A DNA stretch of 14,474 nucleotides from Candidatus Woesearchaeota archaeon (GTDB lineage Archaea; Nanobdellota; Nanobdellia; Woesearchaeales; UBA525), in contig DUGD01000062.1 of the NCBI GenBank assembly GCA_013331575.1, positions 401 through 14,874 of the forward strand, read 5' to 3'. Positions within the stretch are counted from its first letter, which is position 1; each line of letters opens with the position of its first letter. Below, one piece after another: positions 1 through 6,197 of this stretch. Made by a program: the position numbers and the translations under genes. Under the pieces are notes generated by a model. The model did no database searches. It was not told where the DNA came from and saw only the letters and a list, made by a program, of their open reading frames with translations.

Positions 1-1
1 G

Positions 2-205
2 CTCAAGCTAGGAGTATGTGGCGAACACGGCGGCGATCCTGCATCGATCGACTTCTTCCACCGCGCGGGATTGGATTATGTGTCCTGCTCGCCGTACCGC
101 GTGCCTATCGCGCGCCTTGCGGCCGCACATGCCGCTATCAAGGCGAAGAACGCCAGTGCGAAGTCGAGCGCGACCAAGCCTGCTGTGAAGAAAGGGAAGA
201 AGTAA
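2..205 (+). CDS. ppdK: Pyruvate, phosphate dikinase, C-terminal end (partial)
   Basis: The reading frame that starts at base 2 is open to TAA at 203-205. It encodes 67 residues beginning [13 protein letters not shown] and continuing [18 protein letters not shown]. These are the hallmark C-terminal motifs of pyruvate phosphate dikinase, which interconverts pyruvate, ATP and phosphate with PEP, AMP and pyrophosphate. In this family the Cys of [10 protein letters not shown] is the proton donor of the PEP/pyruvate barrel domain. PEP synthase lacks the EHGGDP and SCSP signatures, so PPDK is preferred. The last ~25 residues are a Lys/Ala/Ser-rich tail ending VKKGKK, beyond the usual family end. The N-terminus lies outside the window. 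An ATG at 16 opens another frame whose product is not meaningful. Confidence 0.93.
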   Translation, partial: LKLGVCGEHGGDPASIDFFHRAGLDYVSCSPYRVPIARLAAAHAAIKAKNASAKSSATKPAVKKGKK

Positions 206-215
206 GTGTCTAGGA

Positions 216-248
216 TTATTTTTTTCTTTTTTTCTATTAGTTTTTCTA
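216..248 (+). terminator. T-rich terminator after ppdK
   Basis: Several T runs, two of them 6-7 nt long, begin 11 nt after the ppdK stop codon, with no strong hairpin. This is the usual form of archaeal termination signals. Confidence 0.6.
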
Positions 249-304
249 TCAGTATTTATTTATAGTCAACATATTGACATCAGTTCTTAAATCAATTGCA
301 ATAC

Positions 305-314
305 TAATATAAAC
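305..314 (+). promoter_or_regulatory. TATA box for the 346-870 gene
   Basis: TAATATAAAC lies about 36 nt before the ATG at 346. That predicts a transcription start near 335 and a short leader of about 11 nt. Confidence 0.5.
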
Positions 315-345
315 GACGAGACGAACCCTAAGCACGAGGGAACGC

Positions 346-870
346 ATGACAATAAACTTGACACAGTCGTTCAATTTCGAAACCGATTCGCTCAAGAGCT
401 TCGAGACGATGCTTGAAGCATTTGTCCGCAGCGCATACCGCCGCGATGCACTATCAGGCATACCTTCGCAAAAGAAAGGAGAGCTTGCCAACCTCTACTT
501 CAGTACAGTCAGACCCGGCGCATTCTACGACGGAAAAAAACGGATGCAACATCCGGCCGACGAACATGGCAAGATCGAGTCATACTCCGAATCACAATTC
601 TTCCATGTCTGCTCGATAGGTAGCGACGATTTCGGCAGATACAACGGCAGCAAAAGCGTGGATGATGAACGCACACTCGTGCAGCTCGCGATGGAGCACA
701 TGCGAAACGCTGACGTCGATGCGTTCTTCAGTGAGTGCGGCGATGGGTACGATTACTCATTCAACCACATGGACGGCAGTATCAAGGAAGGGTATCGCAT
801 GTCGGCGGAATCAAACTCCATGTATCCGAGACTCGATCTTTCGTTATGCCACATCTACTACGGAAAGTAG
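346..870 (+). CDS. Hypothetical protein, unrecognised (174 aa)
   Basis: I do not recognise this protein. It begins MTINLTQSFNFET and is soluble and mixed-charge, with no signal peptide or membrane segment. The centre is rich in aromatic, acidic and Gly residues (VCSIGSDDFGRYNG, then SECGDGYDYSFNHMDG), which looks like loops of a folded alpha/beta protein. Only three Cys are present, not arranged as a metal site. The ATG at 346 fits the upstream TATA box, and the preceding T-tract separates it from ppdK, so it is probably a monocistronic gene. It converges on the metallophosphoesterase gene, whose stop lies 70 bp away. Function unknown. Confidence 0.7.
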   Translation: MTINLTQSFNFETDSLKSFETMLEAFVRSAYRRDALSGIPSQKKGELANLYFSTVRPGAFYDGKKRMQHPADEHGKIESYSESQFFHVCSIGSDDFGRYNGSKSVDDERTLVQLAMEHMRNADVDAFFSECGDGYDYSFNHMDGSIKEGYRMSAESNSMYPRLDLSLCHIYYGK

Positions 871-874
871 GATA

Positions 875-901
875 GAATAGACAATCAAATAATAGACAAT
901 A
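875..901. repeat. Short direct repeat between convergent genes
   Basis: AATAGACAAT occurs twice about 15 nt apart in the 69-bp gap between the two convergent stop codons. The gap is AT-rich and shows nothing else. Confidence 0.35.
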
Positions 902-939
902 GAATTCTTGAATACCATACTGCCAAGACCGCGAAAGAA

Positions 940-1803
940 TCACAAGACGGTCTTCGCAACGTACAATCCGTCGGAACTCTTCTCCAATTCGAACAAGCGA
1001 GGTTGTTTGGGTCCGCTTACGTTGTGGACCTTGAGCAATCCGACAGACCACGCATCAGAACGGTGGGTATGCCCCGTGAACCCGAGCACGACCTTCTCCC
1101 GAAGATAATGCTCGGCGTGCGCTTGCGAGCCCATATACCAATTCAAGTACGCGAATTTCGGAGTATCACCCATAACGAACTGGGTGCTAGGGACGAAGTG
1201 CACTCCAAGGACCACCGCCGACACCGCAGTATCGGCATGCACGGCATCGAGGTGGTTGGACAATCGCTCTGTGCAGTGCGCGAAGAGATCATCGGGCGAG
1301 TAGTTCTTCAATAAACGCCCCTTGAATTCTTGTCCACAAAAGTACGCAGTCGCACGAGCACGGATTGCCGCAGGATCATTAGGATACCCAAAAACGTCGT
1401 CCATACAATGCTTCGTCCAAAGAGTACCGTCATACCAGCCCACATTGCCGACGAATGCAACATCACCCACCACTTTCGGCACAGCATCGAGCAACGAAAA
1501 TCCGTACGCGCCGACACGAGACGCCATCTCATCGTAATGCTCCGATACAAATGAGTTCCTAATCTGTTCCAGATCATTGTTGCCTAAGGTGAAAAGTTTC
1601 ACCGGCGCAGGTGATGCGGCAAGCATCTCAAGTCCGCGTTCGAAACGGTCCCATCCACGCTGCGGAGTATCATGATCCGGTTCCGCCAAATCACCGCCGA
1701 AATAGAGCACGTCAGCGTCCAAGCGCGATACTTCGCGCAATGTGTTCATACCAAAATCTCCCCATTTTCCGATATGCAGATCAGAGAGTGTGACAATTCT
1801 CAT
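940..1803 (-). CDS. Calcineurin-like metallophosphoesterase (287 aa)
   Basis: This is a predicted cytoplasmic metal-dependent phosphoesterase. The motifs appear in the expected order: DLHIG (D8, H10), GGDLAEPD (D38), GNNDLEQ (residues 74-80), GVHFVP (H202) and GHTHR (H245, H247). These are the two-metal ligands of the calcineurin-like superfamily. The odd point is the third motif: the family's GNHD/E carries a His that protonates the leaving group, and here that position is Asn (N76), although the metal-binding Asn (N75) remains. Substrate cannot be inferred; the length suits a stand-alone phosphoesterase. The ATG at 1803 lies about 24 nt from the centre of its TATA box, so the transcript is probably leaderless. 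It is divergent from the kinase-like gene at 1905. Confidence 0.85.
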   Translation of the reverse strand: MRIVTLSDLHIGKWGDFGMNTLREVSRLDADVLYFGGDLAEPDHDTPQRGWDRFERGLEMLAASPAPVKLFTLGNNDLEQIRNSFVSEHYDEMASRVGAYGFSLLDAVPKVVGDVAFVGNVGWYDGTLWTKHCMDDVFGYPNDPAAIRARATAYFCGQEFKGRLLKNYSPDDLFAHCTERLSNHLDAVHADTAVSAVVLGVHFVPSTQFVMGDTPKFAYLNWYMGSQAHAEHYLREKVVLGFTGHTHRSDAWSVGLLKVHNVSGPKQPRLFELEKSSDGLYVAKTVL

Positions 1804-1820
1804 GCAGGCAAGGAACGACG

Positions 1821-1834
1821 ATACATATAAAAAA
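1821..1834 (-). promoter_or_regulatory. TATA box for the metallophosphoesterase gene
   Basis: On the minus strand this reads TTTTTTATATGTAT, centred about 24 nt before the ATG at 1803. It is one half of a compact divergent promoter region (1804-1904). Confidence 0.6.
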
Positions 1835-1863
1835 GTATTTATTTACACCACCACGTAGTAGTT

Positions 1864-1875
1864 AATAATATAAAT
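1864..1875 (+). promoter_or_regulatory. TATA box for the kinase-like gene
   Basis: AATAATATAAAT is centred about 35 nt before the ATG at 1905, predicting a leader of 10 nt or less. It is only ~30 bp from the opposing TATA box, so both divergent genes could share regulation. Confidence 0.55.
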
Positions 1876-1904
1876 GACGACGTGCCCCGCACCCCTGAAG
1901 CCAC

Positions 1905-2525
1905 ATGCCCTCAGTAACCCTAGAGCAGCTAAGGCAATACTACGATAACAGCGTAGATATATCTGCAGCAATAGTGCACGATATCGACCCCACGATGGAG
2001 TATGTGCGCAGGCTCACACCCTCCAGCGTTTACGTGTTCCAAGTACGAAAACGCAAAAACATATTTGTGTTGAAAGTAGCAATAGAAGGCATCGGCGATA
2101 CCAAATGGAAAATACAGCACTTAGCTAAAGAAAAAAAGACATTGACACTAGCGCACGACATCCCAGGCATCACTCACCTCGTCAAGGCATATCGGGATAA
2201 CGGGCCATACAGAAACGCAATACTCAAAGAGTTCTTCGAAGGCAATACGCTCAGAACAGTGTACTCAAGATACTACGGGGACCGCGCACGATTCAACGGA
2301 AGTAGGCTACGACCTCAACTCGAACGCACAGTGCGGGAACTGCACGCGCGCGGCGTCGCGAACTTAGACCTCACGCCTAACAACATAGCCATCTCGGGAA
2401 AAGAAGAAGACATCTGTCTGATCGATGCAGGATATGGCGAGTTCAAACGTGGAATGACAGCAGAACAATTCAACAGGTACAGACAAGATGATCTCGACGA
2501 TGTCGAACGCGTGTTAAGACAATAA
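1905..2525 (+). CDS. Small atypical protein kinase-like protein (206 aa)
   Basis: This looks like a minimal kinase fold of the Bud32/RIO/lipopolysaccharide-kinase type. Visible motifs are the nucleotide-binding lysine in FVLKVAIEG (K57), a helix-C-like glutamate (E76 in AKEKKTL), a hinge at ILKEFFEGNTL, a catalytic loop HARGVANLDLTPNNI (D155, N160) and a metal-binding ICLIDAGYGE (D174, in place of DFG). All core residues needed for phosphotransfer are present. At 206 residues there is almost no C-lobe after the DFG position, similar to Bud32 size. The tail lacks the Lys/Arg-rich end that I expect of Bud32, so I do not call it Bud32. Codon use is richer in ATA and ACA than in the core genes nearby. 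The substrate is unknown. Confidence 0.72.
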   Translation: MPSVTLEQLRQYYDNSVDISAAIVHDIDPTMEYVRRLTPSSVYVFQVRKRKNIFVLKVAIEGIGDTKWKIQHLAKEKKTLTLAHDIPGITHLVKAYRDNGPYRNAILKEFFEGNTLRTVYSRYYGDRARFNGSRLRPQLERTVRELHARGVANLDLTPNNIAISGKEEDICLIDAGYGEFKRGMTAEQFNRYRQDDLDDVERVLRQ

Positions 2526-2561
2526 CGAACACCACCCTCAAACACAAATATCACACACAAA

Positions 2562-2571
2562 CATTAAAAAC
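2562..2571 (+). promoter_or_regulatory. Probable TATA box for mscL
   Basis: CATTAAAAAC lies ~48 nt before the mscL ATG and predicts a leader of about 23 nt that holds the ribosome-binding site. Confidence 0.45.
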
Positions 2572-2601
2572 CGCCACTCCAATTCTGGCAAAAGAATAAC
2601 T

Positions 2602-2608
2602 GGAGGGG
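2602..2608 (+). promoter_or_regulatory. Shine-Dalgarno site of mscL
   Basis: GGAGGGG ends 6 nt before the ATG at 2615. It is among the strongest ribosome-binding sites in a window where several genes appear leaderless. Confidence 0.7.
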
Positions 2609-2614
2609 TATTCC

Positions 2615-2965
2615 ATGAAGAAACTCAAAGAAGCTGCTGCCTCAGTGAAAGGCGGCTCCGACAAGATAACGGGAGGGTTCATCGCCTTCTTGAAGAATTA
2701 CGGCGTCATCGGTCTTGCCATCGCAGTCATCATCGGCGCGGCAGTGGGCAAACTCGTCTCAGCGCTCGTCGCGGACATCATCATGCCCATCGTGACGCCA
2801 TTCATCCCCGGCGGCAACTGGCGTGAGGCCGTCGTGAACATCGGCCCGATCGTGCTGAAACTCGGCGACTTCGTCGGCGCAGTGCTCGACTTCGTCATCA
2901 TCGCCTTGGTGGTCTACCTCATCGCGAAGTGGATCCTCAAAGAGGAGACAGTCACGAAGAAGTGA
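2615..2965 (+). CDS. mscL: Large-conductance mechanosensitive channel MscL (116 aa)
   Basis: MscL forms a membrane pore that opens on osmotic downshock. The N-terminal segment FIAFLKNYGVIGLAIAVIIG, followed by AAVGKLVSALVADIIMP, matches the MscL first transmembrane helix with its Gly/Ala-rich pore lining and conserved DIIMP end. A short loop (FIPGGNWREAVVNIG) links to the second helix, FVGAVLDFVIIALVVYLIAKWI. A basic C-terminus follows (KEETVTKK). The 116-residue length is short for the family (about 130-150), with both the periplasmic loop and the cytoplasmic C-terminal bundle reduced. The extended Lys-rich N-terminus before the first helix is unusual. A strong Shine-Dalgarno site supports the start. 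Confidence 0.9.
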   Translation: MKKLKEAAASVKGGSDKITGGFIAFLKNYGVIGLAIAVIIGAAVGKLVSALVADIIMPIVTPFIPGGNWREAVVNIGPIVLKLGDFVGAVLDFVIIALVVYLIAKWILKEETVTKK

Positions 2966-2967
2966 AG

Positions 2968-3004
2968 TTTCTTTCTTTTCATCCTTCTATTTTTGTTTTC
3001 ATTC
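2968..3004 (+). terminator. T-rich terminator after mscL
   Basis: Pyrimidine-rich sequence with repeated T runs starts 3 nt after the mscL stop codon. Confidence 0.55.
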
Positions 3005-3032
3005 TTAGACTCTTCACGCGTAATACCGCAGA

Positions 3033-3040
3033 TGTATATT
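3033..3040 (+). promoter_or_regulatory. Possible promoter of structured element copy A
   Basis: TGTATATT is TATA-like. A start about 26 nt downstream (near 3063) would place the helix of copy A within 25 nt of the RNA 5' end. No protein gene on the plus strand follows, so a non-coding transcript is the simplest explanation, but the box could be chance. Confidence 0.3.
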
Positions 3041-3086
3041 GTGTTGGCATTCGGATTAGTCGTAGACGTAGTAGATAACTGAACGA

Positions 3087-3177
3087 GTGCTGCCTTGGCG
3101 GGGCCTTGGGTTCGAAGTTCGCGTTCCCATAACTCGGAAATCACATTGCGAACGACTGCACCCTCTCGCCGCAGCAC
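3087..3177 (+). ncRNA. Structured intergenic RNA-like element, copy A
   Basis: This is the shortest of three related elements (see 8126 and 10675). The closing helix is GTGCTGC (3087-3093) with GCAGCAC (3171-3177), 7 bp perfect. A CTT bulge follows, then GGCG (3097-3100) with CGCC (3167-3170). An internal hairpin pairs GTTCGC (3117-3122) with GCGAAC (3148-3153); the same hairpin sequence occurs in copy B. Relative to the other copies the outermost pairs change on both sides, keeping complementarity. It lies between mscL and the convergent gene ending at 3208. Strand is uncertain; the plus strand is chosen because of a TATA-like box at 3033. The conserved 3' tail of copies B and C is missing. 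Family not recognised. Confidence 0.6.
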
Positions 3178-3188
3178 AAAAGAGAAAC

Positions 3189-3204
3189 AGTAAAGAAAAA
3201 AAGG
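3189..3204 (-). terminator. T-rich terminator of the 3208-3630 gene
   Basis: The minus strand reads a T7 run followed by CTTTACTG, 4 nt after the stop codon at 3208-3210. Confidence 0.5.
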
Positions 3205-3207
3205 AGT

Positions 3208-3630
3208 TCAGAACAGCTTGAGCTCAAGACCAACAAAGGCTTTGCTCGTGGTGCTCTCCGCAAGCATACTCTCCATCGTACTCTCGACATCACCCGCGCT
3301 GCAGCGGCGCGCGTCATAAGTGGTCAGACGCTCGGTCTCCCCCATGCATGACGAGGAGAATTTACCACAGTGCTTCACCGCGACGAGATACGGTCTTGTC
3401 TCATCGTGCAAGAGCGCGCGGTCTGCATCGGAATAGGGTGCGCGTTTGCCGAGCTGCGCAGGCATCTCTCTCATGGCGAAATTGCGCGCGCTCGAAAGGT
3501 CGCCGAACGTGCACAACGCATCGTAAAGACGCATCTCACCATAGCTCTTCCAACGTTCCGCCTTGACATCTCGCTTGAAGAGTACGAAGTACTCACCGCC
3601 CTGTGCATTCTCCCTATATTCGCCGTACAT
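3208..3630 (-). CDS. Hypothetical protein, unrecognised (140 aa)
   Basis: I do not recognise this protein. It begins MYGEYRENAQGGEYFVLFKRD and ends VGLELKLF. It is soluble, with mixed charge, three Cys and no signal peptide or membrane segment. A longer frame opens at 3756, but the internal ATG at 3630 is preferred. It has the Shine-Dalgarno sequence GGAGG 6 nt upstream (3637-3641) and a TATA box at 3681-3690 that would place the transcript start near 3660, inside the longer frame. The gene appears monocistronic, with its own promoter and T-tract terminator. Confidence 0.68.
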   Translation of the reverse strand: MYGEYRENAQGGEYFVLFKRDVKAERWKSYGEMRLYDALCTFGDLSSARNFAMREMPAQLGKRAPYSDADRALLHDETRPYLVAVKHCGKFSSSCMGETERLTTYDARRCSAGDVESTMESMLAESTTSKAFVGLELKLF

Positions 3631-3636
3631 GTTGCT

Positions 3637-3641
3637 CCTCC
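3637..3641 (-). promoter_or_regulatory. Shine-Dalgarno site fixing the start at 3630
   Basis: The minus strand reads AAGGAGGAGCAAC then ATG. The 6-nt spacing is good and rules in the internal start. Confidence 0.65.
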
Positions 3642-3680
3642 TTCGTGCGCGAGCACGAACTACTTCAGGGAAGACATACC

Positions 3681-3690
3681 GATATAAATA
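3681..3690 (-). promoter_or_regulatory. TATA box of the 3208-3630 gene
   Basis: TATTTATATC on the minus strand, centred about 56 nt before the ATG, predicts a ~30-nt leader that contains the Shine-Dalgarno site. Confidence 0.55.
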
Positions 3691-3816
3691 GTTTGTGTAT
3701 TTACTACAATTACTCGCCGTTGAATACAAAAGCCGCATACAAATACTACCAAGCAAGACTACAACGAACGAGAACTACAAGTAGTAGACGAAAACTAAAT
3801 ATTCAGAAAAGAGAAC

Positions 3817-4083
3817 TTACAGCTTCTCGAACGCCGCGAGGAAATCCTTGTTGCGCTTCTGCAGTCGCGAGCTCGCACCGAGGAGCGCCTCTTTGGCATC
3901 GGCCGAGGATTCGACGACGAACTTCGGGACGCCGACAAGCGGGTGGTCGATATTGTACGCCGCGATCTTGACAGACTCGTCATTCCACAATTCCTGCTTG
4001 AGCGCGTTGCAGAACGTGTGATCCGCGCCGCGCAACTCGAAGACGATCCGGTGCTTCTTGCTCTCAAGGATGGTGATTTCCAT
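3817..4083 (-). CDS. rpoL: DNA-directed RNA polymerase subunit L (Rpo11), 88 aa
   Basis: Rpo11 is the archaeal counterpart of eukaryotic Rpb11 and of the alpha N-terminal domain. It pairs with Rpo3 to nucleate polymerase assembly. The sequence MEITILESKKHRIVFELRG, then DHTFCNALKQELWND, then YNIDHPLVGVPKFVVES, is the canonical Rpb11-type dimerisation fold: an E(L)RGEDHTxxNxLrxxL helix followed by the Y-xxxHPL-xxP strand pair. At 88 residues it is full length for an archaeal RpoL. A longer frame opens further upstream, but the TATA box centred at 4110 puts the transcript start almost exactly at the ATG at 4083, so the mRNA is probably leaderless. Divergent from the dolichol-kinase-like gene. 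Confidence 0.93.
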   Translation of the reverse strand: MEITILESKKHRIVFELRGADHTFCNALKQELWNDESVKIAAYNIDHPLVGVPKFVVESSADAKEALLGASSRLQKRNKDFLAAFEKL

Positions 4084-4103
4084 AGAGTGCGAGAACAAGG
4101 ACC

Positions 4104-4116
4104 CCTTTATAAATAT
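4104..4116 (-). promoter_or_regulatory. TATA box of rpoL
   Basis: The core TTTATAAA (4106-4113) is centred ~27 nt before the rpoL ATG, the archaeal spacing for a leaderless transcript. Confidence 0.7.
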
Positions 4117-4169
4117 TGTGGGCTCATCGACGAGGCGGAAAGAGCACCTGCAACAACACCATCGCAACC

Positions 4170-4180
4170 CTTATAAAAAG
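4170..4180 (+). promoter_or_regulatory. TATA box of the dolichol-kinase-like gene
   Basis: CTTATAAAAAG is centred ~26 nt before the ATG at 4200, again predicting a leaderless transcript and fixing the start choice. Confidence 0.7.
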
Positions 4181-4199
4181 ACCCTGCTGCTATACGAGC

Positions 4200-4817
4200 A
4201 TGACACCATTACGGTACAGAGGCAGCTTCAAACTCGAGATAGTGAGAAAATCGGTCCACGTGCTCGTCGGCATCCTCATCACACTCCTCTTCGGCGCGCG
4301 CATACTCGACCTGCCCGTCTTCTTCCTTCTCATCATGCTCTTTGCAGCAGTCATGCTCTACAACGCGAAAGCCGAACGCGAACTCCTCACGAAAATACTG
4401 AGCATCAATCGCGCCGACGCAAGCATCCCGGGGATAGACATCCTCTTCTACCTGCTCGGGTGCTTCATCGTGCTCTGGATATTCCCGGAGAATATCGCGA
4501 GCGCCGCGATCATGATCCTCGCGTTCGGCGATGCGGTCGCGCACCTCATCAGCCGCAGCTTCGGCGCGACCCAGACCGCACTGACGAAAACGACATATCT
4601 AGAAGGGACCATCCTGGGCGGCGCGGCAGGAGCGATAGCAGCATGGCTCTACGTACCACTACTCCCCGCCATAATCGCGAGCTCCGCGGCGATGATAGTC
4701 GAGGCAGGCGAGTTACGCATCGCCAACCACCACATCGATGACAATATCATCATCCCGATCGTCGCGGCAGTCACCCTGTGGATACTGCACATCATTTTCC
4801 CGACGATACTCATCTAG
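4200..4817 (+). CDS. Dolichol kinase / phytol kinase family membrane protein (205 aa)
   Basis: This belongs to the CTP-dependent polyprenol kinase superfamily (Sec59, Dgk1, phytol kinase). It is likely to phosphorylate an isoprenoid alcohol in the membrane. Supporting motifs are KLEIVRKSVHVLVG (R16, K17, H20), FGDAVAHLISRSFG (G110, D111), TKTTYLEGTILGG (K130, E135) and HIDDNIIIPIVAA (D180, D181, N182); the last is the family's DDN-xxxP signature. About seven hydrophobic segments are visible (near residues 20-35, 39-54, 81-97, 98-118, 134-152, 153-168, 184-203). In archaea such a protein would supply dolichyl phosphate for glycosylation or salvage prenols for lipid synthesis; which of these applies is inference. 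A longer frame from 4116 is rejected on promoter position. Confidence 0.88.
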   Translation: MTPLRYRGSFKLEIVRKSVHVLVGILITLLFGARILDLPVFFLLIMLFAAVMLYNAKAERELLTKILSINRADASIPGIDILFYLLGCFIVLWIFPENIASAAIMILAFGDAVAHLISRSFGATQTALTKTTYLEGTILGGAAGAIAAWLYVPLLPAIIASSAAMIVEAGELRIANHHIDDNIIIPIVAAVTLWILHIIFPTILI

Positions 4818-4872
4818 ACCACTGCAGAGCACACACATTAAATTCGTATGTAAGCACGCTGTGGAAGAAAGG

Positions 4873-4881
4873 AATATAAAC
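4873..4881 (+). promoter_or_regulatory. TATA box of the radical SAM gene
   Basis: AATATAAAC is centred ~25 nt before the ATG at 4902, so this transcript is probably leaderless too. Confidence 0.6.
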
Positions 4882-4901
4882 TAAGACACCACCCCACAGT
4901 A

Positions 4902-5468
4902 ATGACGTTTAGTCGCAAAGCAAGGATTCTCGTGACGAAAGCATGCCACAGACAGTGCGCTGGGTGTTGCAACACATACACCACCATCATGAAACACGCC
5001 AGTTACATAGAACGCATAGCGGATTTACCGACAGAACTGGATGAGATAATGATCACCGGAGGAGAGCCGATGCTTGTGCCGGAGAGAACACAACGACTCA
5101 GCACGCAAATAAGGAATAGATACCCTGCATCGAAACTCTATTTGTATTCCGCAGAATACAATGAAGCGATGAAGAACACCATACCAATCGTCGACGGTCT
5201 TCATTACACAGTACATGAAGGCGCAACGCTTCAAGACATAACATCACTCAACAGACTCCAAGAGTTGCTACAGTCTCATAAAGCACAATGGAGAGAAAAA
5301 TCATTTAGGTTATACATCGACAACCGCGTAATACTGCCCGTGACCATTAACCCCGATATCTGGAGCCAAGTAAACATATCCAAATGGTTCACAGAACAAG
5401 AGTTGCTGGACAAACAACCGACCGGGCTACCAGTCGGAGAATCGCTCTTTATCTATATCGGGACATAG
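4902..5468 (+). CDS. Short radical SAM protein (188 aa)
   Basis: A radical SAM enzyme uses a [4Fe-4S] cluster to cleave S-adenosylmethionine. The cluster motif CHRQCAGC is the canonical CX3CX2C (C15, C19, C22), followed by an additional C23. ITGGEPMLVP (residues 51-60) is the SAM-binding GGEP motif. The chain continues for only about 130 residues after that. The whole is roughly half to two-thirds the length of typical single-domain members, and no auxiliary cluster cysteines remain. It is therefore a minimal enzyme or a part-barrel. Codon use is rich in ATA and AGA compared with core genes, so acquisition or weak selection is possible. It converges on the CBS gene with a 24-bp gap. The substrate is unknown. 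Confidence 0.85.
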   Translation: MTFSRKARILVTKACHRQCAGCCNTYTTIMKHASYIERIADLPTELDEIMITGGEPMLVPERTQRLSTQIRNRYPASKLYLYSAEYNEAMKNTIPIVDGLHYTVHEGATLQDITSLNRLQELLQSHKAQWREKSFRLYIDNRVILPVTINPDIWSQVNISKWFTEQELLDKQPTGLPVGESLFIYIGT

Positions 5469-5492
5469 CAGCACCGCACAAGCGACAAAAGA

Positions 5493-5963
5493 TCACTCTT
5501 CTTCATCCAAGACCGGCTCCTGACCGAGCGGCTTGCGATGCTCCTCACGCAAACGATACGCATCGGCGAACGTATCGAAGAGTTGCGGTTGGACACGCAA
5601 GATGTCTTTCACCGTCACGAACCCAACGAACTTCCCATCATCGAGCACGGGAAGATGGCGGACATCAGAGTCTTTCATGATGAGAAGCGCATCCATGATA
5701 TCGGTGCCCGGCCCGACGGTTATCAGATCCTTCGTCATGATACGATGCACCGGAGTGTTACGCACGTCGTACCCTTCGAGAATGGCACGCTGGACAAAAT
5801 CAGTCTCCGTCACGATACCCACGAGCTCGTGACCGCGTTTGAGAACGACAGAACCGACATCGAACTTCTCCATGAGCGCCGCGACATCGCGGATAGTGAG
5901 TTCAGGCGACGCTACGACAGGCTTGATGGTCATCACATCCAGCACTCTCAAGCCCGAATCCAC
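5493..5963 (-). CDS. Two-CBS-domain protein (156 aa)
   Basis: A tandem CBS pair forms a Bateman module that binds adenosyl ligands (AMP, ATP, SAM) and is often a stand-alone regulator in archaea. First repeat: VLDVMTIKPVVASPELTIRDVAALMEK with GSVVLKRGHELVGIVTETDFV (about residues 8-60). Second repeat: VHRIMTKDLITVGPGTDIMDALLIM with VRHLPVLDDGKFVGFVTVKDIL (about 72-125). A charged C-terminal tail follows, ending LDEEE. No extra catalytic or DNA-binding domain is fused. The start is GTG at 5963, preceded by the minus-strand sequence GGTGAGG. The next in-frame ATG would cut into the first domain. The likely TATA box is at 5996-6005. Confidence 0.9.
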   Translation of the reverse strand: MDSGLRVLDVMTIKPVVASPELTIRDVAALMEKFDVGSVVLKRGHELVGIVTETDFVQRAILEGYDVRNTPVHRIMTKDLITVGPGTDIMDALLIMKDSDVRHLPVLDDGKFVGFVTVKDILRVQPQLFDTFADAYRLREEHRKPLGQEPVLDEEE

Positions 5964-5995
5964 ATCCTCACCGACGAGCAGGCAACGACGGATGG

Positions 5996-6005
5996 TTTAA
6001 AAAAG
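5996..6005 (-). promoter_or_regulatory. Probable TATA box of the CBS gene
   Basis: The minus strand reads CTTTTTTAAA, centred about 37 nt before the GTG start. Confidence 0.5.
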
Positions 6006-6015
6006 TATTGGCGCG

Positions 6016-6120
6016 AAAAAAACATAGATTACGACAATACAACGTCGTTTTGACAAAAAAACGGCATTCTGCGACCGACAAAACCTTGAGAACAACACAC
6101 CGCAGGATACAATATATAGA
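6016..6120 (-). other. Possible small transcription unit between the CBS and nucleotidyltransferase genes
   Basis: A TATA-like TCTATATATT (6111-6120, minus strand) has no protein gene at the expected distance. About 26 nt downstream would be a start near 6089. Downstream there are two T7 runs (6055-6061 and 6016-6022). Between the runs lies a hairpin, ACGAC (6031-6035) with GTCGT (6044-6048). This could be a ~35-70 nt RNA or a second, distal promoter for the CBS gene. The rest of the 234-bp gap shows nothing else beyond the terminator at 6151-6185. Confidence 0.22.
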
Positions 6121-6150
6121 ATCAACAGCCTCCTGAGCAACAAAAGAGAG

Positions 6151-6185
6151 AAACAAAAAAAGAATGCTGACCAGACCCGATCAGC
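6151..6185 (-). terminator. Hairpin plus T-tract terminator of the nucleotidyltransferase gene
   Basis: On the minus strand, GCTGA (6185-6181) pairs with TCAGC (6170-6166) across a 10-nt loop. A run with seven consecutive T follows. The hairpin begins 12 nt after the stop codon, the form of an intrinsic terminator. Confidence 0.6.
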
Positions 6186-6197
6186 GCACATACAGGA

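Noticed and set aside
16..213. Plus-strand ATG frame at the left edge
   Set aside because: It is out of frame with the PPDK C-terminus, which is unmistakable in the frame starting at base 2.
3105..3130. GGGTTCGAA in element copy A resembles a tRNA T-arm
   Set aside because: No acceptor, D or anticodon arm can be placed around it, and the sequence is better explained by the element's own hairpin.
3631..3816. The 186-bp gap between the 3208-3630 gene and rpoL as a further copy of the structured element
   Set aside because: It contains a promoter and AT-rich sequence but no CTGCCTTGGCG or CGCCGCAG motif.
4058..4741. 227-codon plus-strand frame over the dolichol-kinase-like gene
   Set aside because: Its product is Arg/His/Pro-rich low complexity in the wrong frame; the overlapping frame has family motifs and a well-placed promoter.
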